Part shown: positions 1-6,676 of the stretch, piece after piece
Position numbering within the stretch: position 1 is the first letter of the stretch
Layout: the number at the start of each line of letters is the position of its first letter
NCBI GenBank assembly: GCA_964410915.1
Contig: CAYPIU010000058.1
Coordinates: 1-8,334 of the forward strand
Origin: CAZFJG01 sp964410915
GTDB taxonomy: Bacteria; Synergistota; Synergistia; Synergistales; JAFGMB01
Length of the DNA stretch: 8,334 nt
Reading direction: 5' to 3'
The notes under the pieces: generated by a model
What the model was told of the DNA's origin: nothing
Seen by the model: the letters and a program-made list of their open reading frames with translations, nothing else
The model's database searches: none
Translations under genes and position numbers: made by a program

Positions 1-52
1 CCGTGGTGAGGCGATTTGGTATTCCTTCTGCTTCCTCTGCAGTTAAACAGAC

Positions 53-66
53 AATTATCATTAATT
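53..66. promoter_or_regulatory. Inverted repeat upstream of the tpx promoter, possible operator
   Basis: AATTA-N4-TAATT forms a perfect 5+5 dyad whose centre (59.5) lies about 54 bases before the predicted start of transcription, just upstream of a promoter with a weak -35. That position suits an activator. The dyad is AT-rich and could arise by chance, and it does not match the 7-1-7 PerR box well. The rest of 1-96 shows no convincing gene. Confidence 0.25.
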
Positions 67-96
67 CATATACTTGCCTGGTATCTGTTTTTATGT

Positions 97-107
97 GATG
101 TTATAAT
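97..107 (+). promoter_or_regulatory. Extended -10 promoter of the tpx gene
   Basis: A perfect TATAAT hexamer at 102-107 is preceded by TG-N at 99-101, giving the extended -10 form TGTTATAAT. At the usual spacing the -35 region (about 78-84) matches TTGACA poorly, which is tolerated for extended -10 promoters or suggests help from an activator. Transcription would start near 114, leaving a leader of about 32 nt before the ATG at 146. Assigned from sequence pattern only. Confidence 0.65.
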
Positions 108-130
108 CTGTTAAATAGAAAGCAAGACAA

Positions 131-138
131 AAGGAGGT
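131..138 (+). promoter_or_regulatory. Strong ribosome binding site of tpx
   Basis: AAGGAGGT is a near-perfect complement of the 16S rRNA tail and sits 7 nt before the ATG at 146. It fixes the start so that the signal peptide is included. No comparable site precedes the ATG at 431 just after the in-frame TGA, which argues against a separate second gene there. Confidence 0.85.
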
Positions 139-145
139 CAATAAC

Positions 146-769
146 ATGACCAGGATAACCATATTTATTGTGATCTGTCTCGCTATAGCGGGATTAAATC
201 TCAACATATCGGCAACTCAAGCATCAGCCCAGGAAGAACCTTCATCCAGATGCGGCCTTGTAACACTTAATGATAAACCCTTAACTCTTGCAGGGGATGA
301 GCTGCGTGTGGGTGAAAAAGCACCTTACTTTACACTCCTGGATGAAGACAGCAACCAGGTCTCCATGGATGAATACAGGGGAAAGACCCTGGTAATTTCA
401 GTGATGCCCTCCATCGATACACCCACCTGAATGAGCCAGATACAGTGGCTGGCCGGTCAGGCTGGCGCCATGAAAGACGAAGTAGTTATAATTAACATAA
501 GCGTAGATCTTCCCTACGCGTTGAAAAGATACAGAGAAGAAAAAGGTATAGATAATGCCATCTTCCTTTCCGATCATTTTGATACAAGCTTCGGTAAAAA
601 CTGGGGGCTGCTGCTTGAAGAAATACGTCTTCTTGCCCGGGGCCTTTTTATCGTGGATGAAGATGGAATAATTCGATACACCCAGGTAAGTCACGACGAT
701 CTGTTCAACAAAAGTCTAAACTATGAAGAAATTGCCATTACATTCGACGAAATGAATTTGTTCAAATAG
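146..769 (+). CDS. tpx: Exported selenocysteine-containing thiol peroxidase (Tpx, peroxiredoxin family), Sec95 encoded by TGA
   Basis: Thiol peroxidases reduce hydrogen peroxide and alkyl hydroperoxides with a peroxidatic cysteine. Two same-frame ORFs, separated only by TGA at 428-430, join into one 207-residue Tpx. The peroxiredoxin motif P-x-x-x-T-x-x-C appears as P88, T92 and the TGA codon at 95, so TGA stands exactly at the catalytic cysteine. The conserved arginine is probably R165, followed by the typical GLFIVDEDG strand. A SECIS-like hairpin lies at 448-466. TGA is a normal stop elsewhere in the window (the outer membrane factor gene ends with it), so a recoded genetic code is unlikely. 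Residues 1-28 form a Sec signal peptide (hydrophobic 4-21, A-S-A before Q29), so the mature protein should be periplasmic. The resolving cysteine of E. coli Tpx (Cys95, in SRFC) is replaced by R130 (KRYR); the only cysteine in the mature part is C36. The gene is monocistronic, with its own promoter and terminator. The alternative is a nonsense-mutated pseudogene, unlikely given the intact downstream frame. Confidence 0.9.
428..430 (+). other. In-frame TGA read as selenocysteine (Sec95)
   Basis: The codon sits in the context SIDTPT-U-MSQ, where ordinary Tpx proteins have S-x-D-T-x-x-C. Coding similarity to Tpx continues without a break on both sides, in the same frame, over 94 upstream and 112 downstream residues. 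That pattern is expected for selenocysteine insertion and not for a random stop. Confidence 0.88.
448..466 (+). promoter_or_regulatory. Bacterial SECIS element of tpx
   Basis: A seven-pair stem, GCTGGCC with GGCTGGC (two central pairs are G-U wobbles), closes a 5-nt loop GGTCA. The loop starts 24 nt after the TGA. Known bacterial SECIS elements have a G in the first two loop positions and lie roughly 16-37 nt past the UGA; the E. coli fdhF loop contains GGUCU, which SelB contacts. Both features are met. Bases 446-447 and 469-470 could extend the stem across a small bulge. Folded by eye only. Confidence 0.75.
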
Positions 770-800
770 TTCTTTCTCTAAATATAAATGAGATCATCTT

Positions 801-841
801 AAGGGAACCCCTTTCATAAGGAGGTTCCCTTTCAGGTTTTT
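801..841 (+). terminator. Rho-independent terminator after tpx
   Basis: AAGGGAACC (801-809) pairs perfectly with GGTTCCCTT (823-831). Inside it, CCTT pairs with AAGG around a TCAT loop, with one bulged A at 822. A run of five T (837-841) follows 5 nt after the stem. This isolates tpx from the efflux operon. The stem is symmetric, but the T-run is on the plus-strand side only. Confidence 0.8.
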
Positions 842-927
842 ATTTCCATTTTTCTATTATTAAAGTCTGTTCTAAATACAGGATCCTACAGTTTATAAAA
901 AAATCAGATAAATAACGCTCGATTAAC

Positions 928-956
928 TTGATGAACCAAAAGAACTAATGTATCAT
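928..956 (+). promoter_or_regulatory. Sigma-70 type promoter of the efflux operon
   Basis: TTGATG (928-933, 4 of 6 matches) and TATCAT (951-956, 5 of 6) are separated by exactly 17 bp. Transcription would begin near 963, giving a leader of about 65 nt. Within that leader, CAGGTTAACTTG (983-994) is an imperfect palindrome around GTTAAC and could be a repressor site, but this is weak. Bases 846-927 hold nothing else recognisable. Confidence 0.55.
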
Positions 957-1027
957 TCATTCTGTCCCCTTTTATCTCTTGAACAGGTTAACTTGCTTAG
1001 CTGAATAATTAAAGAAGGGATCCTGAA

Positions 1028-2311
1028 ATGAAAAAACCGTCTGATCTTATTATTAAATGTTTGATACTCTGGTTACTTACAACTGTTTTTTTTATATCGC
1101 CTCTTTCAGCCAGGGAAATATCCCTGGAAAGATTTCTTCTTATGGTTCAGATCAATAACAAGAGTATCAAGTCCTCTGCCAGAAATCTGGAATCAACATA
1201 TTATTCTGTGAAATCTGCTGTGGCTCCTCAGAGAACAAAAGTAAACATTCAGGAAACCACCAACGCTATTACCAGTGAAACAGCTGAAAACACTCTTTCT
1301 TTAGGGATATCCCAGGAGATCGATATTTCAGGTATCTACTCAGACCAGGAAAAAAGTGCTGTTTATGGCTACAAAGTTCAAGCGGAGACACACAGAAAAC
1401 TGGTCAATGAAATTCTCTCATCGGCAGAGTCCCTTTACTGGAGAGCCATAATGGGTCAGGAGAATGCTGATCTTTACAGGAATATCCTCGGGGAAAGAGA
1501 GGAAATTCTTCGTATAACCCGTGAACAGTTCCGCCAGGATATTATACCCAGGCTTGATGTTGTAAGAGCCGAAGCGAGGGTTGAAGAAAGCAGAAGCCTT
1601 CTTACCCAGGCTCGGTCAAATTACAACGATCTGCTGTCCAGACTCTCAACTCTCGTGGGAGGGATGGAAGTCATTCCTCAACGAACAAGCCTGATACCAC
1701 CAGAAATGCCTTCTGTTAGAAATGTTGAAGAAACCTGTTCGTCAAGACCGGACATTTTATCACTGCAATATGCCCTGGATAAGGCAAAAACTGACCTGAA
1801 ACTCGCATCCAGAGGGCTTTCCCCCACTCTGGACGCTTTTCTGGGCTGGACAGCCTGGTCTGATGCCAGGATAGTTTCTCCACCGGAGGACGAACTCCTT
1901 CTTTCCCTCACAATGAATATTCCTTTAACCGATGGAAACAGAACTCATTATCAGGTGAAAGAAAAAGAAGAAGCCATAGGTTCAGCCCGAAAAGAACTGG
2001 GAGCACGTATGGATACAGCAATGGAGGAAATAACCCTGGCACGAAACAGGTGGGAAAGAGCCATTGCCATCCGTAAAAGCAGGGAAAAACAGGTTCAGCT
2101 TGCTGAAGAGGAATTGAGAATAACTACCCTTCTCTACCAGGAGGGTTTGGGCAGCCAGCTGGATCTCTTGAACGCTCAGACAGAGCAGGTAAGGGCAAGT
2201 ACGGAAAGACTCGACGCCGTTAAAGAACTCTACCTCGCACTGGTAGATATGAAAAAAGCATGCGGTTACTACGCACGAGAGTATACAGACAAGGAACTCA
2301 TAAGATATTGA
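1028..2311 (+). CDS. TolC-family outer membrane factor of an RND efflux pump
   Basis: This is the outer membrane channel through which a tripartite pump expels its substrates. The 427-residue length is typical of the outer membrane efflux protein (OEP) family. Residues 1-28 are a Sec signal peptide (hydrophobic 7-26, cleavage after L-S-A); there is no lipobox. Two OEP repeats follow, roughly 30-215 and 230-415. Hallmarks are the long alpha-helical stretches (about 115-205 and 310-410), the mid-protein SRPDILSLQYALDKAKTDL segment at 238-256 that opens the second repeat, and the closing helix with YQEGLGSQLDLLNAQTEQV at 370-388. The start is supported by AGAAGGGA about 7 nt upstream. It ends with TGA 14 bases before the adaptor gene, so the two are almost certainly co-transcribed. 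The substrate cannot be read from the sequence. The family assignment is secure; a more precise name is not. Confidence 0.9.
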   Translation: MKKPSDLIIKCLILWLLTTVFFISPLSAREISLERFLLMVQINNKSIKSSARNLESTYYSVKSAVAPQRTKVNIQETTNAITSETAENTLSLGISQEIDISGIYSDQEKSAVYGYKVQAETHRKLVNEILSSAESLYWRAIMGQENADLYRNILGEREEILRITREQFRQDIIPRLDVVRAEARVEESRSLLTQARSNYNDLLSRLSTLVGGMEVIPQRTSLIPPEMPSVRNVEETCSSRPDILSLQYALDKAKTDLKLASRGLSPTLDAFLGWTAWSDARIVSPPEDELLLSLTMNIPLTDGNRTHYQVKEKEEAIGSARKELGARMDTAMEEITLARNRWERAIAIRKSREKQVQLAEEELRITTLLYQEGLGSQLDLLNAQTEQVRASTERLDAVKELYLALVDMKKACGYYAREYTDKELIRY

Positions 2312-2325
2312 GAGTGGTGATCCCC

Positions 2326-3420
2326 ATGAAGAGAAAAAAAGGGTTTTCGTGGCTACTGACGCTGTTTATTGTTTTTATAATCCTTGGAGGAATATTTTTT
2401 GGTTTCCGCTTCCTGTCTTCACGAAGAGCTGAGGAAGTTCCCCCGAAAAGTGTGGCCGACATAAGGGCAGAAAAGGGAATTCCTGTGAAAGTTGATCAGG
2501 TGGAAGTTCTTCCATGGCAGGTATGGAAACGATATTACGGACAGGTCAGACCTTCCCGGACCCAGGACCTGACATCATATGTGAGAGAGTTTATCGTGAA
2601 TGTGCCCGTTGATGTGGGCGACAAGGTCAGGCAGGGAGATGTACTTCTGGAACTTTCCAAAGAAACCCAGGCTTTTGATCTTGCGGCAAGGATCGCTGAT
2701 TACAGGGAAGCTAAAAGAGATTATGAAAGAAAACTTGCCTTGAGCAAAGCCGGAGGCATATCAAAACAGGAAGTGGAAAAAGCTTATGTGACCATGCAGC
2801 AGAAAAGATCCCTTGTAGCTGATGTTCAGACCAAGGTTTCACGAACCAAAGTATACGCTAAGATCGACGGCACTGTAACCTACAGGGATGCAGAGGTCGG
2901 AGAGATCGCCGAATCCGGGAAGAAACTTATGGTTGTTGCAGATACAAAAAATCTTGAAGTGGAAGTCCTTTTACCACCCCTCGAAGTCGGGCGGATCAGA
3001 AAGGGTGTTGCTGTGAGAATAAAGCTTCAGGACAGAACCTGTCCTGAAGCTAAAACATGTATGGGAACTGTTCTGAGAATAGATCCCGAAGCCGAGCCAT
3101 CGACGGGTCTTTTCAAGTGCATAGTAAAACTTGCTCCTGACGCAGATTTCCCTCCGGGATCATATGTAGAGACCGAATTCCTCATAGATAATAGAGCCGA
3201 GGTAGTTCAGGTACCATACGAGATCATAGATCGAGAGGGCGGAAGGGCTTTTGTCTTCGTTGTTGAGGATGGCAGGGCCTTCAAGCGCTATATAGAGGTG
3301 GGTGAAGGTGTAGACCGTATGAGAGAAGTAGTTTCGGGGCTAAGCCAGGGTGAAACCATCGTTGTAGAGGGCATGGACAATTTATTCGACAGTGCCAGAG
3401 TATGGATCCAGGAACCGTAG
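2326..3420 (+). CDS. Periplasmic adaptor (membrane fusion protein, AcrA/HlyD family) of the RND pump
   Basis: The adaptor bridges the inner-membrane RND permease and the TolC channel. The ORF is open from 2260, but that start lies inside the upstream gene. I choose ATG 2326, giving 364 residues, because a basic start and a clear membrane anchor follow (KRKK, then hydrophobic 8-30 with no signal-peptidase or lipobox site). The ribosome binding site there (GTGGTGA) is weak, so translational coupling to the upstream stop is likely; GTG at 2314 or 2317 are alternatives. Domain order: split lipoyl domain (about 82-112, with VPVDVGDKVRQGDVLLEL, and about 174-210), a short helical hairpin (113-173), beta-barrel (about 208-290) and membrane-proximal domain (about 290-364). 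An unusual C239-x5-C245 pair and C265 lie in the beta-barrel, where most AcrA-like proteins have no cysteines; in the periplasm they could form a disulfide. The family call is firm; the substrate is unknown. Confidence 0.88.
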   Translation: MKRKKGFSWLLTLFIVFIILGGIFFGFRFLSSRRAEEVPPKSVADIRAEKGIPVKVDQVEVLPWQVWKRYYGQVRPSRTQDLTSYVREFIVNVPVDVGDKVRQGDVLLELSKETQAFDLAARIADYREAKRDYERKLALSKAGGISKQEVEKAYVTMQQKRSLVADVQTKVSRTKVYAKIDGTVTYRDAEVGEIAESGKKLMVVADTKNLEVEVLLPPLEVGRIRKGVAVRIKLQDRTCPEAKTCMGTVLRIDPEAEPSTGLFKCIVKLAPDADFPPGSYVETEFLIDNRAEVVQVPYEIIDREGGRAFVFVVEDGRAFKRYIEVGEGVDRMREVVSGLSQGETIVVEGMDNLFDSARVWIQEP

Positions 3421-3436
3421 CGATTTTGGAAAGACC

Positions 3437-3592
3437 GTAGGATGGACTGACCTCCCATCAATAAAGGGGTTTTGGTTTTAAACTTCTCTGCGCAACTCTG
3501 CGTGGACCCGAAGGGTCCCTGCGGTTAAGGGATTTTATCCTTGATCTGAAATTTTCGTTCGATGAAAACTGATGGGCTGAAGCCCATCCTAC
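3437..3592. repeat. Repeat-like intergenic insert with inverted ends between adaptor and permease genes
   Basis: The stretch is bounded by GTAGGATGG (3437-3445) and its exact reverse complement CCATCCTAC (3584-3592). Between them are CTCTGCG at 3486-3492 and again at 3496-3502, a third CTGCG at 3519-3523, and two hairpins listed separately. A degenerate dyad, GATGG...CCCATC, follows the left end. The gap between adaptor and permease is 202 bp, large for an efflux operon, and has no coding potential. From memory, similar CTCTGCG-rich and GATGGGCT-AGCCCATC segments recur between genes in many bacterial genomes; I cannot verify copy number here. It may be a non-autonomous mobile repeat. Confidence 0.5.
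3504..3518. repeat. Perfect GC-rich hairpin in the operon gap
   Basis: GGACCC and GGGTCC form a six-pair stem with a GAA loop. No T-run follows, so it is not an intrinsic terminator. It lies inside the repeat-like insert and is flanked by the CTGCG repeats. Confidence 0.6.
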
Positions 3593-3597
3593 TTTTT
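3571..3597 (+). terminator. Terminator-like hairpin upstream of the RND permease gene
   Basis: GATGGGC (3571-3577) pairs perfectly with GCCCATC (3582-3588) around a TGAA tetraloop, followed after 4 nt by TTTTT (3593-3597). The shape is that of a short intrinsic terminator placed within the operon, 26 bases before the permease start. It could attenuate permease expression relative to the adaptor, stabilise the upstream mRNA end, or simply be the end of a repeat. I see no good replacement promoter between it and the permease gene. Confidence 0.4.
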
Positions 3598-3622
3598 AGA
3601 ATTTTTTCAAAAGGGGTAACTG

Positions 3623-6600
3623 ATGGGCATAATTGGAACTTTCATCCGCAGGCCGGTTTTGACAAGCGTAACTGTCCTAATGGCCGTTTTTATTGGAATA
3701 TACGCCTATTTCGAGCTTGGAGTGGAGCTTCTCCCAAGGGTGGATGTTCCTGTGGTCGTAGTCCAGACAGTCTACCGGGGAGCAGGTCCTGAAGAGGTGG
3801 AAAACCTTGTTTCAAAACCCGTGGAGGACGCTCTGGCCCAGGTTGAGGGAGTCAACAAGATCGAAAGTTTTTCTCTTGAGGGCATCTCTTTTGTAGTCGC
3901 AGATTTTGAATACGACATTAACCTTTCCGAGGCCACTCTGGATGTATCCAACAGGGTCAAGGCCATTTCCGGGCTTCTTCCGGAAGACGCCGAGGACTCT
4001 GTTGTTGAAAAGTTTGACATCAACGCACAGCCTTTCATGACCATGGCGGTTCTCTTTTCTGTTCCTGAGGAAGAAGCATATACTGTAGTCGAGGACAGGC
4101 TTCAGCGCCAGATAACCCAGATAAAAGGCCTTGCCAATGCAGACATCCTGGGAGGCATCCAGAGAGAGATCCATGTTTATGTAGACCCGACAGACATGGA
4201 ACAGTTCGGAATAGATCTCAGTGAAGTCACCAGAATACTGGCAGCCAACAATCTTAACGATCCTTCCGGAAACATCGCAAAGGGAGGGAAGGAACTCTCT
4301 ATCCGCGTACTTGGCGAGGTTGAAAACCCCGGAGAGCTGGAGAATATAAGAGTACCTCTTGATAACGGATCTTCAGTCCGTATTGGGGATTTCGCCAGGG
4401 TGGTTGATACCACCGAGGAAAGAAGGGGTTTCGCCAGGTATGGCGGGCGAAACGCCATATTTGTTGACTGTATAGCCAGCCCCAACGCAAACATTGTTGA
4501 AATAAGCAGTGAGATACGGGAGGAACTGAATGAGATCAGAGATTACATGCCTCCCGGATACGAGATCATAGTTACCAATGATGAGTCGGATTTTATCTCA
4601 GAAGCTGTAAGGAATGTATTCCGGGACATGGGATTCGGGATCCTTTTAACCGGACTCATTCTATATCTTTTCCTGATGAGATTTTCCGTCACTCTGGTTG
4701 TGGCTCTCTCAATGCCCACTGCTGTCGTAGCAACTTTCATTCTCCTCTACACTACAGGCACAACTCTCAACATAATGAGTACTCTGGGACTTGCTATTTC
4801 CATTGGAGTCCTTGTAAACAATGCCATTCTGGTAATAGAAAACATATTTAGATTCAGGGACATGGGACTCGATCCCCTGGAAGCATCCGAAAAAGGAACT
4901 CAAGAAATAGCACTTTCCGTTCTTTCCACCACTGTAACCAACCTGGCGGTCTTCATTCCCGTGGTTTTCATGGGCGGTATTGTCGGCCAGTTCTTCAGTG
5001 ATTTTGCAATTGCTGTGGTAATAGCAACTCTCTTTTCTCTATGGGTGGCTTTTTCATTCACCCCAATGGTAGCTGCAAGGATAAGTTACGACAAACCATC
5101 ACGGCTCAGCAGGTTCCTTACTGGATGGTTTCAGTGGCTCTATTCAGGATTTGACAGGCTTCATCATTTTCTTGTGGAAAGGACCCTCAAACATCCCGTA
5201 ATAACCCTTGGACTTTTTGGGCTTCTTTTTGCAGGTTCCCTTACTCTGACAGGGAACCTGGGAGTTCAGTTCCTTCCAAACGCTGATCAGGGAGTTGTAA
5301 CCATGGAGTTATCGCTGCCTTCAGCAGTATCTCTTGAATATACCGAGAGAATATCTAAACAGATCGAGGATCATATCAGGACCCTGCCGGATATAAAAGA
5401 AGTGGAGGTCTTTGCTGGAGGCACAGGAGCCGAACAGGGAGTAAACCAGTCAAGGATCAGGATCTTCATGAATGACAGGCAGGGAAGGGTCAGTACTTTT
5501 GAGATAGCTGATATGATGAGGCCTTACCTTGCTTCCATTCCGGATCTTACTCCAGTTATTGCTGCTTCAAGCAGCGGGGGACCTCCCGGCAGAGCCCTTC
5601 AAATTGGCGTTATCGGAGATGAGATAAATGAACTGGACAATATCTCGAACAAGCTTCTGGATATCATGCAGAGAACCCCAGGAATAGTAGAAGCTGACGT
5701 AAACTGGGAACTGGGCCGCCCTGAGATCAACCTCAAGGTTAACCGCTGGAGGCTTGCCCAGCTTGACCTCAGTGTTTCGGATCTTGCTGATACATCGAGG
5801 GCCTATATAACAGGAAAAGATGCTGGCGTCTTCAGAACAGGAGGCAGGGAATACGATATTCTGGTCATGCTGGAACCCTCTAAATCAGACAATATTTTTG
5901 ACCTCCCGGGACTTCCTGTACCTACTAAAAAGGGTTTTGTCCCCCTGGGACTGGTAGCAGAAGTAGAATACGGTCTCGGCCCCACTACGATCCTGCGAAA
6001 GGACAGGAGCCGTTACATGGCAGTAGAAGCAGATGTATCAGGAATAACCGTGGGTGAAGCCTTTAACAGGATAATGCCGGAGATCCGTAAGCTAAAGCTT
6101 CCTCCTGGTTACAGATTTGATTTCGCTGGAGAAGTTGAGACCATTCAGGAAAACTTCAGATTCATGTTCCTGGCATTCGGCATGGCCGTTGTACTGACTT
6201 TCATGGTAAACGCAGCTATTCTTGAATCATACCTTTTCTCGTTCATAATAATGCTCACAATTCCCCTTTCAGCCATAGGAGTAATTCCCCTTCTTTTTCT
6301 CACCGGAGTATCAGTTTCCGTTTACGCACTCCTCGGAGTTATCATGCTGGTGGGCCTTGTGGTTAACAATGCCATCGTTATCATCGATTATGCTGAGCGA
6401 AAACGAAGGGAAGGGCTCCGACCCTATGACGCCATACTTGAAGCATGCCAGATCCGTCTGCGACCAATCGTCATGGCAGATGTTACCTCTGTCATCGCCA
6501 TGCTGCCCCTTGGGCTGGGGCTTGGTGCAGGAGGAGCATTTCGGCAGCCCATGGCCATAGTTGTTATCGGAGGTCTTCTTGCGGGAGGAACCCTGGCCCT

Positions 6601-6676
6601 TTTTGCCATACCCCCGGTGTATGAACGGGTCTGGGCTTTCAGGGATTGGAAAAACCGGAGAAAGAAAAAACATTAA
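3623..6676 (+). CDS. RND multidrug-type efflux permease (HAE1/AcrB-like), with Asn at the usual proton-relay positions
   Basis: This is the inner-membrane pump subunit, which exports hydrophobic compounds with the adaptor and channel encoded upstream. At 1017 residues it is full length for AcrB-type permeases. The start has AAGGGGT 5 nt upstream. Visible parts: TM1 (about 13-33), first porter domain (ELLPRVDVP at 36-44, EEVENLVSKPVEDAL at 57-71), TM2-TM6 (about 335-490), TM7 (about 525-545, then GVQFLPNADQG), second porter domain (about 555-840) and TM8-TM12 (about 845-1003), ending in a basic tail. In TM4, AcrB's Asp407-Asp408 correspond to N399-N400 (VLVNNAI), although the following glutamate (E406) is kept. 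In TM10, AcrB's Lys940 corresponds to N915 (VVNNAI). VNNA in TM10 is common in relatives; loss of both TM4 aspartates is less usual and leaves the energy coupling unclear. No truncation or frameshift is seen. The gene overlaps the convergent regulator gene at its stop codon. Substrate unknown. Confidence 0.92.
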   Translation: MGIIGTFIRRPVLTSVTVLMAVFIGIYAYFELGVELLPRVDVPVVVVQTVYRGAGPEEVENLVSKPVEDALAQVEGVNKIESFSLEGISFVVADFEYDINLSEATLDVSNRVKAISGLLPEDAEDSVVEKFDINAQPFMTMAVLFSVPEEEAYTVVEDRLQRQITQIKGLANADILGGIQREIHVYVDPTDMEQFGIDLSEVTRILAANNLNDPSGNIAKGGKELSIRVLGEVENPGELENIRVPLDNGSSVRIGDFARVVDTTEERRGFARYGGRNAIFVDCIASPNANIVEISSEIREELNEIRDYMPPGYEIIVTNDESDFISEAVRNVFRDMGFGILLTGLILYLFLMRFSVTLVVALSMPTAVVATFILLYTTGTTLNIMSTLGLAISIGVLVNNAILVIENIFRFRDMGLDPLEASEKGTQEIALSVLSTTVTNLAVFIPVVFMGGIVGQFFSDFAIAVVIATLFSLWVAFSFTPMVAARISYDKPSRLSRFLTGWFQWLYSGFDRLHHFLVERTLKHPVITLGLFGLLFAGSLTLTGNLGVQFLPNADQGVVTMELSLPSAVSLEYTERISKQIEDHIRTLPDIKEVEVFAGGTGAEQGVNQSRIRIFMNDRQGRVSTFEIADMMRPYLASIPDLTPVIAASSSGGPPGRALQIGVIGDEINELDNISNKLLDIMQRTPGIVEADVNWELGRPEINLKVNRWRLAQLDLSVSDLADTSRAYITGKDAGVFRTGGREYDILVMLEPSKSDNIFDLPGLPVPTKKGFVPLGLVAEVEYGLGPTTILRKDRSRYMAVEADVSGITVGEAFNRIMPEIRKLKLPPGYRFDFAGEVETIQENFRFMFLAFGMAVVLTFMVNAAILESYLFSFIIMLTIPLSAIGVIPLLFLTGVSVSVYALLGVIMLVGLVVNNAIVIIDYAERKRREGLRPYDAILEACQIRLRPIVMADVTSVIAMLPLGLGLGAGGAFRQPMAIVVIGGLLAGGTLALFAIPPVYERVWAFRDWKNRRKKKH

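Noticed and set aside
398..694. 98-residue minus-strand ORF opposite the tpx gene
   Set aside because: Antisense to the well-supported Tpx frame, with no initiation signals.
431..769. Separate second gene starting at the ATG after the TGA
   Set aside because: No ribosome binding site precedes it, it begins in the middle of the Tpx fold, and the frame is continuous with 146-430.
146..769. Tpx pseudogene with a nonsense mutation, or TGA generally recoded
   Set aside because: The TGA falls precisely at the catalytic residue and is followed by a SECIS-like hairpin, and the downstream frame is intact; TGA serves as a true stop for the outer membrane factor gene (2309-2311).
881..887. GGATCCT recurring at 881, 1019 and 7433
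   Set aside because: A short palindromic hexamer core at unrelated places, with no consistent spacing to promoters or genes; probably chance.
2260..2325. Longer start for the membrane fusion protein at 2260
   Set aside because: The extra 22 residues lie inside the preceding gene and look like out-of-frame coding; the membrane anchor begins properly at 2326.
3421..3622. Riboswitch or small RNA gene in the adaptor-permease gap
   Set aside because: The hairpins are simple perfect stems within a repeat-like context; no known riboswitch core or internal promoter could be recognised.
3562..3792. Small plus-strand ORF overlapping the start of the permease
   Set aside because: It is out of frame with the strongly recognisable RND gene and runs through the repeat hairpin; no ribosome binding site or family resemblance.
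6311..6673. 120-residue minus-strand ORF opposite the permease 3' end
   Set aside because: Shadow of the RND coding frame; the composition and sequence resemble no protein, and the plus-strand gene is certain.
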